From NCBI RefSeq assembly GCF_029338315.1, contig NZ_CP119794.1:3038001-3102000 (forward strand): a stretch of DNA of 64,000 bases, read 5' to 3'. Within the stretch, counting starts at the first letter, position 1; each line of letters starts with the position of its first letter. Positions 27,049-35,422 of this stretch are shown here, piece after piece. The stretch comes from Haloarcula regularis. Lineage in GTDB: Archaea; Halobacteriota; Halobacteria; Halobacteriales; Haloarculaceae. Both the position numbers and the translations under genes were made by a program. The notes under the pieces are model-generated. The model saw nothing but the letters and a program-made list of their open reading frames with translations. It ran no database searches and had not been told where the DNA came from.

Positions 27049-27773
27049 AGGTAGGCGGCGTCCCAGCGGAGGGGCTTGCGGACGTTCCCGCAGCTGTCAC
27101 ACTCGATGCGTCCCATCGAATCCATGGCGTTGGCCAGGGTGTTGCAGTTACTGCAGAAGTACCCGTAGCGGTCGTCGCCCTCCTCGTCGGCAAAGACCAC
27201 CTGGAAGGGTGCGACTGAGCCGCGCTCGGCGTTGTCGTGGTCGATGTAGACCGTGCGGCCGTCCGCGGTCTCGATGGGTTCCCGGCCCCACTGTTCGGTC
27301 TCCGTGTAGATGTTCTCGACGTAGGTCCGGCCGTCGATCTCGACCTCGTCGGTCCCGACCTGTTCGAACCCGCGGTCGGTGTAGAAGGTGTTCCCCTCGA
27401 CGTTGTCCGCGAGGACACGCCCGTCGAGATGTGCCGCCCCGAGGTCGGACAGGTGGGTGCGGGTCGCCTCGAACAGGTCCGAGGCGATGCCCTCCCCGCG
27501 GTAGGCCGGGTCGACGTGCAACCACAGGAGCGTCCCGGTGTTGTCCGCCGAGACGACGCTCTCGGAGAAGGCGACGACCTGTCCGTCCTCCTCGGCGACC
27601 AGCAGCGTGTGGTCCTCGTCGTGCATGATCTCCGCCAGGCGGTCCTCGTCGTACCACTCCTCGATGGCGCTGGTGATCGCTTGCGGACCCAGCGAGTACG
27701 AGGCCTGCAGCGACCGCCGGGCGACGTCTCTGATGGCTGGTCTGTCTGCGGATCTGGCCGTTCGGATATCCAT
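27045..27773 (-). CDS. GNAT-family N-acetyltransferase with C-terminal zinc ribbon
   Basis: 242 residues from the ATG at 27773, 26-33 bp downstream of a minus-strand TATA-like GTTTATGA (about 27799-27806). The GNAT core has the acetyl-CoA loop in VDPAYRGEGIASDLFE and a typical C-terminal strand-helix, GNTFYTDRGFEQVG. The last 45 residues add a zinc ribbon, YFCSNCNTL...IECDSCGN, which could bind nucleic acid or a protein partner. The substrate is unknown. Confidence 0.85.
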   Translation of the reverse strand: MDIRTARSADRPAIRDVARRSLQASYSLGPQAITSAIEEWYDEDRLAEIMHDEDHTLLVAEEDGQVVAFSESVVSADNTGTLLWLHVDPAYRGEGIASDLFEATRTHLSDLGAAHLDGRVLADNVEGNTFYTDRGFEQVGTDEVEIDGRTYVENIYTETEQWGREPIETADGRTVYIDHDNAERGSVAPFQVVFADEEGDDRYGYFCSNCNTLANAMDSMGRIECDSCGNVRKPLRWDAAYL

Positions 27774-28260
27774 ACTCTCATTCTGTGTGCCAACCGTCAT
27801 AAACGTACAGTCCCGACGGCCGGATCTGCGCTGTGTCTTAAATCTGTTAATATCTCCTGTTAGACTCGATACTGTTCGATGAATGGCGTGAAAATGTTTA
27901 TATTACTACTGCTTTGATTACTAACTGCGATTGGAGGTGGACGATTAAGAACAACTCGAGCCAGTTTCCGACCGCCTGTGTCCGACGTGTCGAGCCAACG
28001 TCCGTCTGTGCATGTGTGGCCCTCACAGCGACCTTGTACCTTCCATGCGGGTTCGCTCGCTCAACCATCCCCGTGGGGGCCGCGCCTCGTGCCGTTTCTC
28101 TCAGTACCGTCCAGCGACGAGCGTCCCCCTTTGTCCCCGCCACGGGCAGCCGCATCCTCTGCCCGTGCGAGACGGATTCTCCCTGTCGTAACGCTAAAGA
28201 GTCGAACGTACCTTTCTACCTGTAAGATGATTATCGGACCCTCTCTGCGGAGGTGGTGTT
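27774..28260. other. 487-bp intergenic region with no supported gene
   Basis: The first ~200 bp are AT-rich for this genome (TTAATATCTCC, TTTATATTACTACTGC) and hold the promoter of the minus-strand GNAT gene. The middle is GC-rich, with open frames of 85-103 codons on both strands that have poor composition (many Cys/Ser/Pro/Thr, few Asp/Glu) unlike haloarchaeal proteins. The end carries a GGAGGTGG ribosome binding site for the GTG at 28261. An RNA gene cannot be excluded. Confidence 0.4.
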
Positions 28261-28983
28261 GTGGGCATCGAGATTAAGGAGTCGCCGGTCTCCGACGAGG
28301 AGTTCGAGGCGATGAAGGAATTCGTCCACGACTACCTCGCCGCGAGCGTCGAGAACGAAGGCGAGGGCGGACGGATGCGCTGGTACCCCTGGCACTCCGC
28401 CGAGTACCGGTTCAACCACATCCTCAACGTGGTCGACATCGCGACGAAGATCGCTCGCCGGGAAGGGGCAAACGAGGACGTCACCAGAGTCGCGGCGCTG
28501 TTTCACGACATCGCGAAACTGGAGGCCGAACAGGACGTCCACGCCGAGGCCGGCGCGCGCATCGCCCGCGAGTACCTCGTCAGCCACGGCGACTACCCCG
28601 ACTCGTTCGTCGACCAGGTGTGTACCGCCATCGAGGACCACTCCTACCAGGGCGACCTCACCGATCTCTCGCTGGAGACCCGGTGTCTCATCGAGGCCGA
28701 CATCCTCGACAAGGTCGGCGCCAACGGGACGGCGCTCATGCTGTTGCGGATGGGTTACGAGGCCCGCACCCACATGGACACGGCCGAGATGGTCGAACGC
28801 GTCATCGAACGCGGGCAGGACGCCCGCGACCGCATCGTCAGCGACACGGCCGACTCGCTCATCCACCAGCGCCTGAAGCGGACCCGCTGGTTCCAGGAGT
28901 GGCTGGAGGTCGAGGTCGCCGAGATGGCGGCCGAGGAGGAGGACCAGCTCGACGACGTCGCCACCGGCATGGGCGAGTCATAG
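28261..28983 (+). CDS. HD-domain metal-dependent phosphohydrolase
   Basis: 240 residues from a GTG with GGAGGTGG just upstream. The HD-domain metal ligands are visible: H53 (FNHILNVV), H82-D83 (ALFHDIAKL), and the downstream acidic residue in IEADILDKVG. Such proteins hydrolyse phosphoesters or nucleotides; the substrate here is unknown. The extra C-terminal helical part (RTRWFQEWLEVEVAEM) is acidic. The stop overlaps the convergent LysE gene by 6 nt. Confidence 0.85.
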   Translation: MGIEIKESPVSDEEFEAMKEFVHDYLAASVENEGEGGRMRWYPWHSAEYRFNHILNVVDIATKIARREGANEDVTRVAALFHDIAKLEAEQDVHAEAGARIAREYLVSHGDYPDSFVDQVCTAIEDHSYQGDLTDLSLETRCLIEADILDKVGANGTALMLLRMGYEARTHMDTAEMVERVIERGQDARDRIVSDTADSLIHQRLKRTRWFQEWLEVEVAEMAAEEEDQLDDVATGMGES

Positions 28984-29682
28984 TCCCAGCGACCGGGCGA
29001 GAAAGAGGACGCCGGTGGCCGCGAGCACCGCCGCACTCGCCCACGCGACGACCGGCGCGAGTCGCTTGACGCGCTGCCGGGCGGCGACGATGGTCGCCGG
29101 GAACCCCGTTATCCACAGGCCGATCCCGCCGAACAGCCCCGCGACCAGCAGCGGGTGCCCCGTCCGGACCACGAGGACGTCCGCGAGGTCCGCCCCGACC
29201 ACCGGGAGGACCGCCAGGACGTCAACCTGTCCGGGTTCGAGCAGACCGACGCCGACGGTGAGCCAGAAGACGACCTGGTAGGGGTTGGTCAGAGCCAGCA
29301 CGAACGCCTTCCGGAAGCCGCGACTCTCCCCGTCGTCGGCGTCGACCGACGAGAGCGCCGTCGCGTCCTCGACCGCGCCGTAGGCGAACCACAGCATCAG
29401 GAGGCCGCCGACGGCAACCATCGCCCGCCGCAGGACGGGCATCGACCGGACCACCGTCGCGACGCCGGCGAGCGCCAGCACGAAGAAACAGGCGTCGGCC
29501 ACCATCGCCCCGAGGCCGGCGGCGAACCCCGACCGCCAGCCCCGGACCGCGCTCTCCTCGGCGATGATGGCGTTCATCGGCCCCGGGGGTGCCGCGAGCG
29601 CGAGGCCGAAGACGGCCCCGCCGACGACTGTCGGGAGGAGCGAGACGGGTCCGGTCGGGGCGAGCGCGAGCCAGTGAAGCAT
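28978..29682 (-). CDS. LysE-family amino-acid/metabolite exporter
   Basis: 234 residues with six predicted TM segments. The N-terminal family motif APPGPMNAIIAEE is in the first helix region, and NPYQVVFWLTVG resembles the second conserved motif (NPK/NPY..FF). LysE/RhtB proteins export basic amino acids, homoserine or other small molecules by proton antiport. The substrate is not predictable here. It is a single gene converging on the HD hydrolase. Confidence 0.85.
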   Translation of the reverse strand: MLHWLALAPTGPVSLLPTVVGGAVFGLALAAPPGPMNAIIAEESAVRGWRSGFAAGLGAMVADACFFVLALAGVATVVRSMPVLRRAMVAVGGLLMLWFAYGAVEDATALSSVDADDGESRGFRKAFVLALTNPYQVVFWLTVGVGLLEPGQVDVLAVLPVVGADLADVLVVRTGHPLLVAGLFGGIGLWITGFPATIVAARQRVKRLAPVVAWASAAVLAATGVLFLARSLGL

Positions 29683-29720
29683 CTATCGGAGTGGAGAACG
29701 GAGAGAAGAAAACGTCGACG

Positions 29721-30610
29721 TTACAGTTTGCCGGCCTTCTGCAGCTTCATCAGATCCTCGGTGTCGAGGGTCTCGCCTTCCTTGAACTTCTGGTAGATCT
29801 CCTCGGCCTCTTCGCGGGCGGCCTCCTGCTTTTCCTCGCGCTGGGAGCGCTCTTCCTGCTCCTCTTTCTTGTCGAGCTCGCGCAGGCGCTTCTGGACGCG
29901 GACGAAGTCCTCGTGGTGCTGGTCGGCGGCCTCCTGGGCCTCGACGAACTCCTCGTGTTTCTCGTCGGCCTCGTCGCGGATCTCGTCGGCCTCGCGGTAG
30001 GCCTCGATCATCTTGTTGTGGTGCTTCTGGGCTTCGTCTGCGAGCTCTGTGACCTTCTTGTGGTGCTTGGACGCCTCGGAGCGGACCTCTTCGGCCTCGG
30101 CTTTCAGCTCCTCTAAGTCACCGCTCTCGTCGAGCTTCTCGGTCTTCTCCTGGAGCTTCTCGCGTTTGGTCTCGATCTTCTCGATGAGCTCTTCTCGTCC
30201 TCGGAGGAGAGCACCTCGGTCTGCTGTTTGAACTCCAGCTCCTCGATCTCCTCTTTGAGCTCCTCGACGGATGTCCCCTCGTCGAGTTCCAGGTCGTTTT
30301 TGAGCTTGTCGACCTTGTCGAACAGCTCGTTGGCCTTCGCGTTGAGCTCGTTTCGCTTGTCCTTGTGCTCCTGGACCTGCTCGTTGAGCTCGTCGCGCTT
30401 CTCGCGGTGTTCCTGGGCCTCGTCGACCTTCTCGCGCGTCTCGGCGTTCAGGTCGTCGCGGGCGGAGGCCCGCTCGGAGGCCATCTGGTTCAGCTCGTTC
30501 CGTCGGTCACGGAGCTGGCCTGCGAGCTTGATGAGCTCGCCCTTGGACTTGTTTTCGAGATCCTCTTCGGTTACTGTAACGTTCTTTGATTCGTCTATCG
30601 AGTCTGCCAT
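29721..30610 (-). pseudogene. Long coiled-coil protein (DUF7121-like), interrupted by a 1-base frameshift
   Basis: The protein starts at ATG 30610 (MADSIDESKNVTVTEEDLE) and is almost entirely charged coiled coil (QVQEHKDKRNELNAKANEL; later HHEDFVRVQKRLRELDKKEE). At 30193/30194 the frame breaks: the coding strand reads gaggacgagaagagctc where gaggacgaggaagagctc continues the coiled coil (EDEEELIEKIETKREKL). Restored length is 296 aa, ending QKFKEGETLDTEDLMKLQKA. Similar haloarchaeal proteins are sometimes misnamed phosphoserine phosphatase; the true role is unknown, perhaps ribosome- or cell-structure-associated. Loss of one G from GG points to sequence error. Confidence 0.78.
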
Positions 30611-30856
30611 TGTTGAAACCTCTATGCCATCACCGCTTCTGCACAGACAGCGAGTCCGCTCGTGAGGGGCTGACGCCAATAATAAGGATTCCCTCTCATG
30701 TTGGGCGGAAGGCGATACTGCCTGAACGCGGAAGCGTTCTGGTGACTATTACTATCGGGCGATTGTGTTTAAATATTGCGGTACACTGGATGCCGCGACA
30801 ACCGCTCTCATGCCCCTGTGTGCCTGCGTGAAGGATTACCACGATTCTGCTACCAC

Positions 30857-32728
30857 CTATATATCACTCGCTATCTGGTAGGTCGATCTCACGACCCGGT
30901 CCGCGACGGCGACGGCCAGTGTCACTTCGTCGCCGGCCGACAGGTCCAGCGACCCGACGGTCACGCGTCCGTGGGGCCCGACGGTGTGTTCGGCCTGCTC
31001 GCGGGCGCCCTCGTGATCCCACTCGACGGTCACCGTCTCGGTTGTCCCGCCGTCGTGGAGGAGGACGACGTCGCTCGCGCCGGGCGTCGGGTCGGTGAGG
31101 ACGACCTGCGTCGGTTCGTAGGCGTCGGCCAGCGCGTCGAAGGCCGGTTTCGCCGCCCCGTCGGCCGTCAGGACGCCCATCCCGGCGTCGGCCACGTCCC
31201 GCAACGCCTCGAGGACGACGACGCCGGTCCCGCGCTCGCGGAGGCTCTCGGCGACCGTCCGGACGACGCGGGCCTGGTAGGCCTGTGAGGCCTCGCGGCC
31301 GTCGTCGACGTACCGCTCGTGGGCGCGGCGGTCGAACCCCGTCTCGTCGGTGGGGTCGTCGGTCCCCAGCGACCCCGCACCGAACCCGCCGACCACGCCG
31401 GCCCCGCCGTACCGGTCACAGAGCCACCCGAGGTCCGTGGCCCGTCCGTACTCCCACCCGGAAAACAGCGTGAGGGCGTCGGGGTCGATACCGGGCGGGC
31501 CGACCACAGGCACGGTCGGGACGGCCTCGACAGCACCGGCGACACGCTCGGCCGCCGTCGCGTCGTAGGCGGCCCGCCAGGCCCGGACGCGAAAGCGCAG
31601 GCGGGCGAGGGTCCCCGACCCGAGGCCCGCCGCGTAGGCCCCGACGGGCGCGTCGTGAACACCGACGGCGGCGAGACTCGGGTGGTGAGCGTAGGTGTCG
31701 ACGAGCGACGCCGCGAGCTCGGTCCCGCGCTCGGCGTCGAACCCGCCGGGGCCGGTCAGCGGGAGGTCCTGCCAGAGCAGGACGCCGTGACGGTCACACG
31801 CGGCCGCGACGGCCGGCGGCGTCCCCTGGGCTCTGACCCGGACGAGGTTGGCGTTCGCCGCGGCGGCCCGCTCTATGTCCTCGGGCGTCGGGTCAAGCAG
31901 CGTCACCCCGCGGACCGGGACGCGCTCGCCGTTGACCCGGACGCCGCCGTCGTCCGCCTCGACGGTCCGGAGCCCCGTGGTCACCGCGTGGGCGTCGTCG
32001 CCGACCTTCGCCCGGACCACGTAGCGGGCCTGCTCGCCCCGGTCGTGGGGCCACCACAGCGCCGGGTCGCGGACCTCGACGGTGTGTGTGACAGTCGCAG
32101 TCCCGCTCCCGGCGGTGACCTGCGAGCGGGACATCGTCCCGCCGCCCCGACTCGCCCCCTCCGGTCGCAGGGTGACCGTCAGGCGGTCGTCGATGGCGTC
32201 GGTCGTCACCACGTCGGCGGTGACGTCGACGGCCGCGCCGTCGTCGGTCAGGCGTGGCGCCACCCGGACGTCGTCCACGTACGGGTCCGGCCGGGTCTCG
32301 ACGGCGGCGCGCCACCAGATGCCGGGCACACACCGCTCGGCCGGCAGTGCGTCGGTGGCGTGCAATCCGCCGAAGCGGTCCTCGGGTGCGCGACACTCGA
32401 CGACGACGCGGTACTCCTCGGCATCGGGCAACCTGACGCGGAGCGGCGCGAAGTAGGCGTCGTGGGTCGCGACGCGTTCCCCGTTGCACCACACGCGAGC
32501 GTGTGCGTACGTGCCCTGCAGGACGAGACGGACGTGCTCCTCACCTGGCCCTCGCGGGTCAGCGAACGCCGTCTCGTAGGCGACGGCGTCGGCACCCGCG
32601 AACTGCGCCGGTCGGCCCGGCACGGTCGCCGGGTCCCACGCGTCCGGCGTCGGCGGGGTCCCGTCCGGCGTGACCGCCGCGGCGCGCCACGATAGCGACA
32701 TACCCGGTGGGGCGTCCGCCGGAGACAT
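30857..32728 (-). CDS. Glycoside hydrolase family 2-fold protein, probably non-catalytic
   Basis: 623 residues from ATG 32728; an ATG at 32701 (MSLSWRAAAVT) is an alternative. The N-terminal sugar-binding jelly-roll and Ig-like domains of GH2 are visible (YAHARVWCNGERVATHDAYF; CVPGIWWRAAVETRPDPYVD), then a TIM barrel (VLLWQDLPLTGPGG). In the positions of the GH2 acid/base (usually ...NE) the sequence reads AAVGVHDAPVG, and where the nucleophile Glu is expected (..EFG) it reads VVGGFGAGSLG. Both catalytic Glu appear lost, so a carbohydrate-binding or regulatory role is possible. No transporter gene lies nearby. Confidence 0.75.
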   Translation of the reverse strand: MSPADAPPGMSLSWRAAAVTPDGTPPTPDAWDPATVPGRPAQFAGADAVAYETAFADPRGPGEEHVRLVLQGTYAHARVWCNGERVATHDAYFAPLRVRLPDAEEYRVVVECRAPEDRFGGLHATDALPAERCVPGIWWRAAVETRPDPYVDDVRVAPRLTDDGAAVDVTADVVTTDAIDDRLTVTLRPEGASRGGGTMSRSQVTAGSGTATVTHTVEVRDPALWWPHDRGEQARYVVRAKVGDDAHAVTTGLRTVEADDGGVRVNGERVPVRGVTLLDPTPEDIERAAAANANLVRVRAQGTPPAVAAACDRHGVLLWQDLPLTGPGGFDAERGTELAASLVDTYAHHPSLAAVGVHDAPVGAYAAGLGSGTLARLRFRVRAWRAAYDATAAERVAGAVEAVPTVPVVGPPGIDPDALTLFSGWEYGRATDLGWLCDRYGGAGVVGGFGAGSLGTDDPTDETGFDRRAHERYVDDGREASQAYQARVVRTVAESLRERGTGVVVLEALRDVADAGMGVLTADGAAKPAFDALADAYEPTQVVLTDPTPGASDVVLLHDGGTTETVTVEWDHEGAREQAEHTVGPHGRVTVGSLDLSAGDEVTLAVAVADRVVRSTYQIASDI

Positions 32729-32812
32729 ATCAGTTACTCCGCTGTCGGTTTCCACTTTCACTTTCACTCCGGGTGGCTCGCATTCACGTGGGAGGGGGCA
32801 CACACTGGGAGT

Positions 32813-32983
32813 ATGTTCGAGGAGCTACTCGACGACGCGCCCCACTGTGACGGCCACGACTGCGACCGGCCGCTCGCGGATCCGGCGCTGGTGTTCGAGA
32901 CGGACGCCGGCCGCCGCGCAGCCTACGAGTGTGCGTGCGGTGCGGTGACGGTCACCGTCTGCCGGCCCGAGTCGTCTCGCTGA
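32813..32983 (+). CDS. 56-aa zinc-finger-like protein
   Basis: The frame starts at ATG 32813 (MFEELLDDAPHCDGHDCDRP) after a GGAGGGGG ribosome binding site and ends at 32983. Cysteines occur as CDGHDC, then CACGAVTVTVC, a plausible four-cysteine zinc site in a small ribbon. The composition (Asp/Glu-rich) fits a real haloarchaeal protein. It is divergent from the GH2-like gene and 25 nt before DUF371. Haloarchaea have many such tiny zinc proteins; this one's role is unknown. Confidence 0.65.
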   Translation: MFEELLDDAPHCDGHDCDRPLADPALVFETDAGRRAAYECACGAVTVTVCRPESSR

Positions 32984-33008
32984 AGTACCCCGACCGTCGA
33001 GGGGGCGT

Positions 33009-33434
33009 ATGACCATCGAGGAGACCGTCCACGCGACGGGCCACGAACACGTCACCGCCGAGCACGCGAGTACGCTGGAACTGACGAGCGACGACTTCCT
33101 GACCCCCGCCGGCGACTGCATCCTCGGCATCGAGGCCCACCGGGTCCCCAGCGAGTTCGACGCCGAATTCGTCGCTGCCTGCCGGGACGCCGACGCGACG
33201 ATCACCGCCACCCTCCAGGCGGCCGGCCACACAGCGACGGTCACGGGGTCGGGCCACCCGGACCTGACCTTCGAGAGCGACCGCAGCCACGTCCTGCGCA
33301 CGAGCGACTACGTCGACGAGCGGACGGTGATGGTCGGGGCCGACGCCGCCGCCGGCGACCTCGACCGCGACCTCGTGGCCGCGGTGGCCGACGGCGCGGA
33401 CGTGACGATGACCCTGCGCGTCGCCGGCGACTGA
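33009..33434 (+). CDS. DUF371-domain archaeal protein
   Basis: 141 residues. It has the archaeal DUF371 pattern of HVTAEHASTLELTSDD near the start and DCILGIEAHRVPSEF, then a repeated strand motif. The fold is beta-rich and small, with no known activity. It lies between the zinc protein and the endonuclease III gene on the same strand, with short gaps (25 and 51 nt). It may be co-transcribed, but nothing links it to DNA repair except position. Confidence 0.8.
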   Translation: MTIEETVHATGHEHVTAEHASTLELTSDDFLTPAGDCILGIEAHRVPSEFDAEFVAACRDADATITATLQAAGHTATVTGSGHPDLTFESDRSHVLRTSDYVDERTVMVGADAAAGDLDRDLVAAVADGADVTMTLRVAGD

Positions 33435-33485
33435 GCGGTCGCCGGTCTCGACGGCTCTTTGAGTCTCGCGGCTCACCGTCGGGAC

Positions 33486-34286
33486 ATGGACGACCCCGAA
33501 CCCGACCGGAACATCAGCGGCGGCGAGACGGGTGGCGGCACGACGCGGACGTTCGATCCCGGGAGTGGAGAGACGCGCGCCGATGTCGTCGTCGACCGAC
33601 TGGGCGATCTCTACTGGCAGAAGACCTACGGCGGCCAGCCCGCCTTCGAGTGTCTGGTCCGGACGATCCTCAGCCAGAACACCTCCGATACGGCCAGCCA
33701 GCCGGCCCACGACGCGCTGATGGACGCCTACGGCGGCGAGAACCTGGCGGCGTCGCTCGCCGGGGCAGACCAGCAACGGGTGGCCGAGACCATCGAGTCG
33801 GCCGGCCTGTACAACCAGAAGTCGGCGCGTATCGTCGCGCTGGCCGAGCTGGTGGTCGACGAGTACGGCGGCGCCGACGGCTTCGACGAGTACGTCAAGA
33901 CGGGCGACCCCGTCGAGGTCCGGGCCCGCCTGCTCGAGCTGAACGGCGTCGGGCCGAAGACGGCCGACTGTGTCCTCCTCTTCTCGGGCGGCCGCCCAGG
34001 CGTCTTCCCCGTCGACACGCACGTCCACCGCATCGCCCGGCGGATGGGCCTCGCACCGGCCGACGCCGACCACGAGACGGTCCGCGAGTATCTGGAGCGG
34101 GACGTCCCCGGCGAGAAGTGCGGCTTCGGCCACACGGCGATGATTCAGTTCGGGCGCGAGTACTGCACCGCGCGGAAGCCGGCGTGTCTGGACGACCCCG
34201 ACGCCTGTCCGCTGGCGGGGCTCTGTGACCAGGTGGGCGTCTACCCGGCCGCCGGCGAGGTCGTCGACCCGAGCGAGGCGGACTAG
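33486..34286 (+). CDS. nth: Endonuclease III (base-excision DNA glycosylase/AP lyase)
   Basis: 266 residues from ATG 33486. The helix-hairpin-helix GPD motif is LNGVGPKTADCVLLF with catalytic Lys158, and the conserved Asp is D177 in VDTHVHR. It removes oxidised pyrimidines and nicks the abasic site. The C-terminal Fe-S cluster cysteines are C227, C234, C241 and C247; the middle spacing is six residues (CLDDPDAC) rather than the usual two. The N-terminal 30 residues are a disordered Gly/Asp/Thr-rich extension. Confidence 0.93.
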   Translation: MDDPEPDRNISGGETGGGTTRTFDPGSGETRADVVVDRLGDLYWQKTYGGQPAFECLVRTILSQNTSDTASQPAHDALMDAYGGENLAASLAGADQQRVAETIESAGLYNQKSARIVALAELVVDEYGGADGFDEYVKTGDPVEVRARLLELNGVGPKTADCVLLFSGGRPGVFPVDTHVHRIARRMGLAPADADHETVREYLERDVPGEKCGFGHTAMIQFGREYCTARKPACLDDPDACPLAGLCDQVGVYPAAGEVVDPSEAD

Positions 34287-34295
34287 AATCCGTTC

Positions 34296-34598
34296 TCAGT
34301 CGCTCTCGGTGATGGAGATGGTGCCGTGGTCGATGCGGACGTCGAACCCCTCGTACTGGAACGAGACGGTGGCGTTGGCCAGCCCCGCGCGGTGGTCGCT
34401 GAAGAGCATGTCCAGCGCGTCGGGGTCGATGATGTCGTAGACGACCGGCAGGTCGCGCGGGTCCACGTCCTTCCGGTCGGCGACCAGCGCCGTGACCGCC
34501 ATGCTCGGCACGCCGTCGGCGGGGTCGAACTCCGCTTCCGTCGTGCCAGTGACCTCGTCCGTCCTGAGGCTCGTAAAGGGGAACATCCCGTCGCTCAC
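34296..34598 (-). CDS. HalOD1 output domain protein (copy 1)
   Basis: 100 residues. The HalOD1 pattern is seen in YDIIDPDALDMLFSDH followed by VSFQYEGFDVRIDHGTISI. In haloarchaea this domain appears alone or after receiver/PAS domains as an output module. It lies 116 nt after the HTH-10 regulator on the same strand, in the same arrangement as 48002-48379 with its regulator. A TATA-like TATATAAACA (minus strand, 34691-34700) lies upstream. Confidence 0.8.
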   Translation of the reverse strand: MSDGMFPFTSLRTDEVTGTTEAEFDPADGVPSMAVTALVADRKDVDPRDLPVVYDIIDPDALDMLFSDHRAGLANATVSFQYEGFDVRIDHGTISITESD

Positions 34599-34689
34599 TA
34601 GCGCGCCCGGGCCCGTTTCGTTCAGATAACTCGTCCATGTACGTACGGAATATGTCTACGAGAATGGAATAGCCGGTTGACTATGTAAT

Positions 34690-34704
34690 GTGTTTATATA
34701 TGGG
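34690..34704 (-). promoter_or_regulatory. Putative TATA box before HalOD1 copy 1
   Basis: Minus-strand CATATATAAACA lies about 95 bp upstream of the HalOD1 start. The same TATATAAACA core occurs before the second HalOD1 gene (about 48436-48446), suggesting conserved separate transcription of both copies. Confidence 0.4.
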
Positions 34705-34714
34705 CTCAGTGACG

Positions 34715-35362
34715 TCATCCGTTTTTGGACGACATCTCGCTGACGAGCGTCCGGTGGCCCCGCCGCAGGCGACTCGAGACGGCCTGTCGCGAGATCCCAA
34801 GTTCGGCCGCGACGTCCTCTAGGGTGGCCGTCCGCGGTTCGTCGAAGTACCCCAGCTCGTAGGCCAGCATCAGCGCCTCCCGCTGTGGGGCGGTCAGTTC
34901 CGGCGGCTCGGACTCCCGCCCTGCCGAGAGGTCGTGCAGTTCCGTCAGCGTGAGCTCGATGCCCCGGTCACGGCACGCCCCGTCGAACTGGGAGATGGCA
35001 CCCGGCTCGATGGCGCGGACCTGGATCGTCCAGTCCTTTGTCGTCCCGTTTGCCGAGAGCAGCGAGACGTCCGTCTCCACTATCGCCCCCAGCACGCCCT
35101 CGTAGGTGGTGACGTACTCACACCGGAGCAGCGAGCGGTCGCCGACCTGGTCGATGACCTCGACGTCCGCCAGGGTGGCCGCCTCCGAGAGGCTCTCGCG
35201 GGCCTGCTCGCCGTTCGGTCCCCTGACCCAGATGTAGGGCAAGATCGCGTCTCCCGTCGGAATCAGTCGCTCTATCTCGATGGTCGCGTCCGGGAACGAC
35301 TCGAAGACGGCGTCGAAGGGGAACGCGCCCTGATCGATGGTAAACTCCGCGAGCGTCGCCAT
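34715..35362 (-). CDS. HTH-10 (bacterio-opsin activator-type) transcriptional regulator (copy 1)
   Basis: 215 residues. An N-terminal sensor-like domain (AEFTIDQGAFPFDAVFESF) is followed at about residues 155-210 by the HTH-10 DNA-binding region: LTAPQREALMLAYELGYFDE, then LEDVAAELGISRQAVSSRL. No PAS or receiver domain is present. A TATA-like ACTTATACCC (35386-35395, minus) sits about 29 bp before the ATG, giving a leaderless mRNA. It pairs with a HalOD1 gene. Confidence 0.88.
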   Translation of the reverse strand: MATLAEFTIDQGAFPFDAVFESFPDATIEIERLIPTGDAILPYIWVRGPNGEQARESLSEAATLADVEVIDQVGDRSLLRCEYVTTYEGVLGAIVETDVSLLSANGTTKDWTIQVRAIEPGAISQFDGACRDRGIELTLTELHDLSAGRESEPPELTAPQREALMLAYELGYFDEPRTATLEDVAAELGISRQAVSSRLRRGHRTLVSEMSSKNG

Positions 35363-35422
35363 TGCCTCTCCATTCTCGCCCGAAGGGTATAAGTACGGTG
35401 ACAGTATGGCCGCGACGGACGC

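Noticed and set aside
27914..28225. Plus-strand frame of 103 codons in the intergenic region
   Set aside because: It is rich in Cys, Ser, Thr and Pro and poor in acidic residues, unlike haloarchaeal proteins; no ribosome binding site or homology seen.
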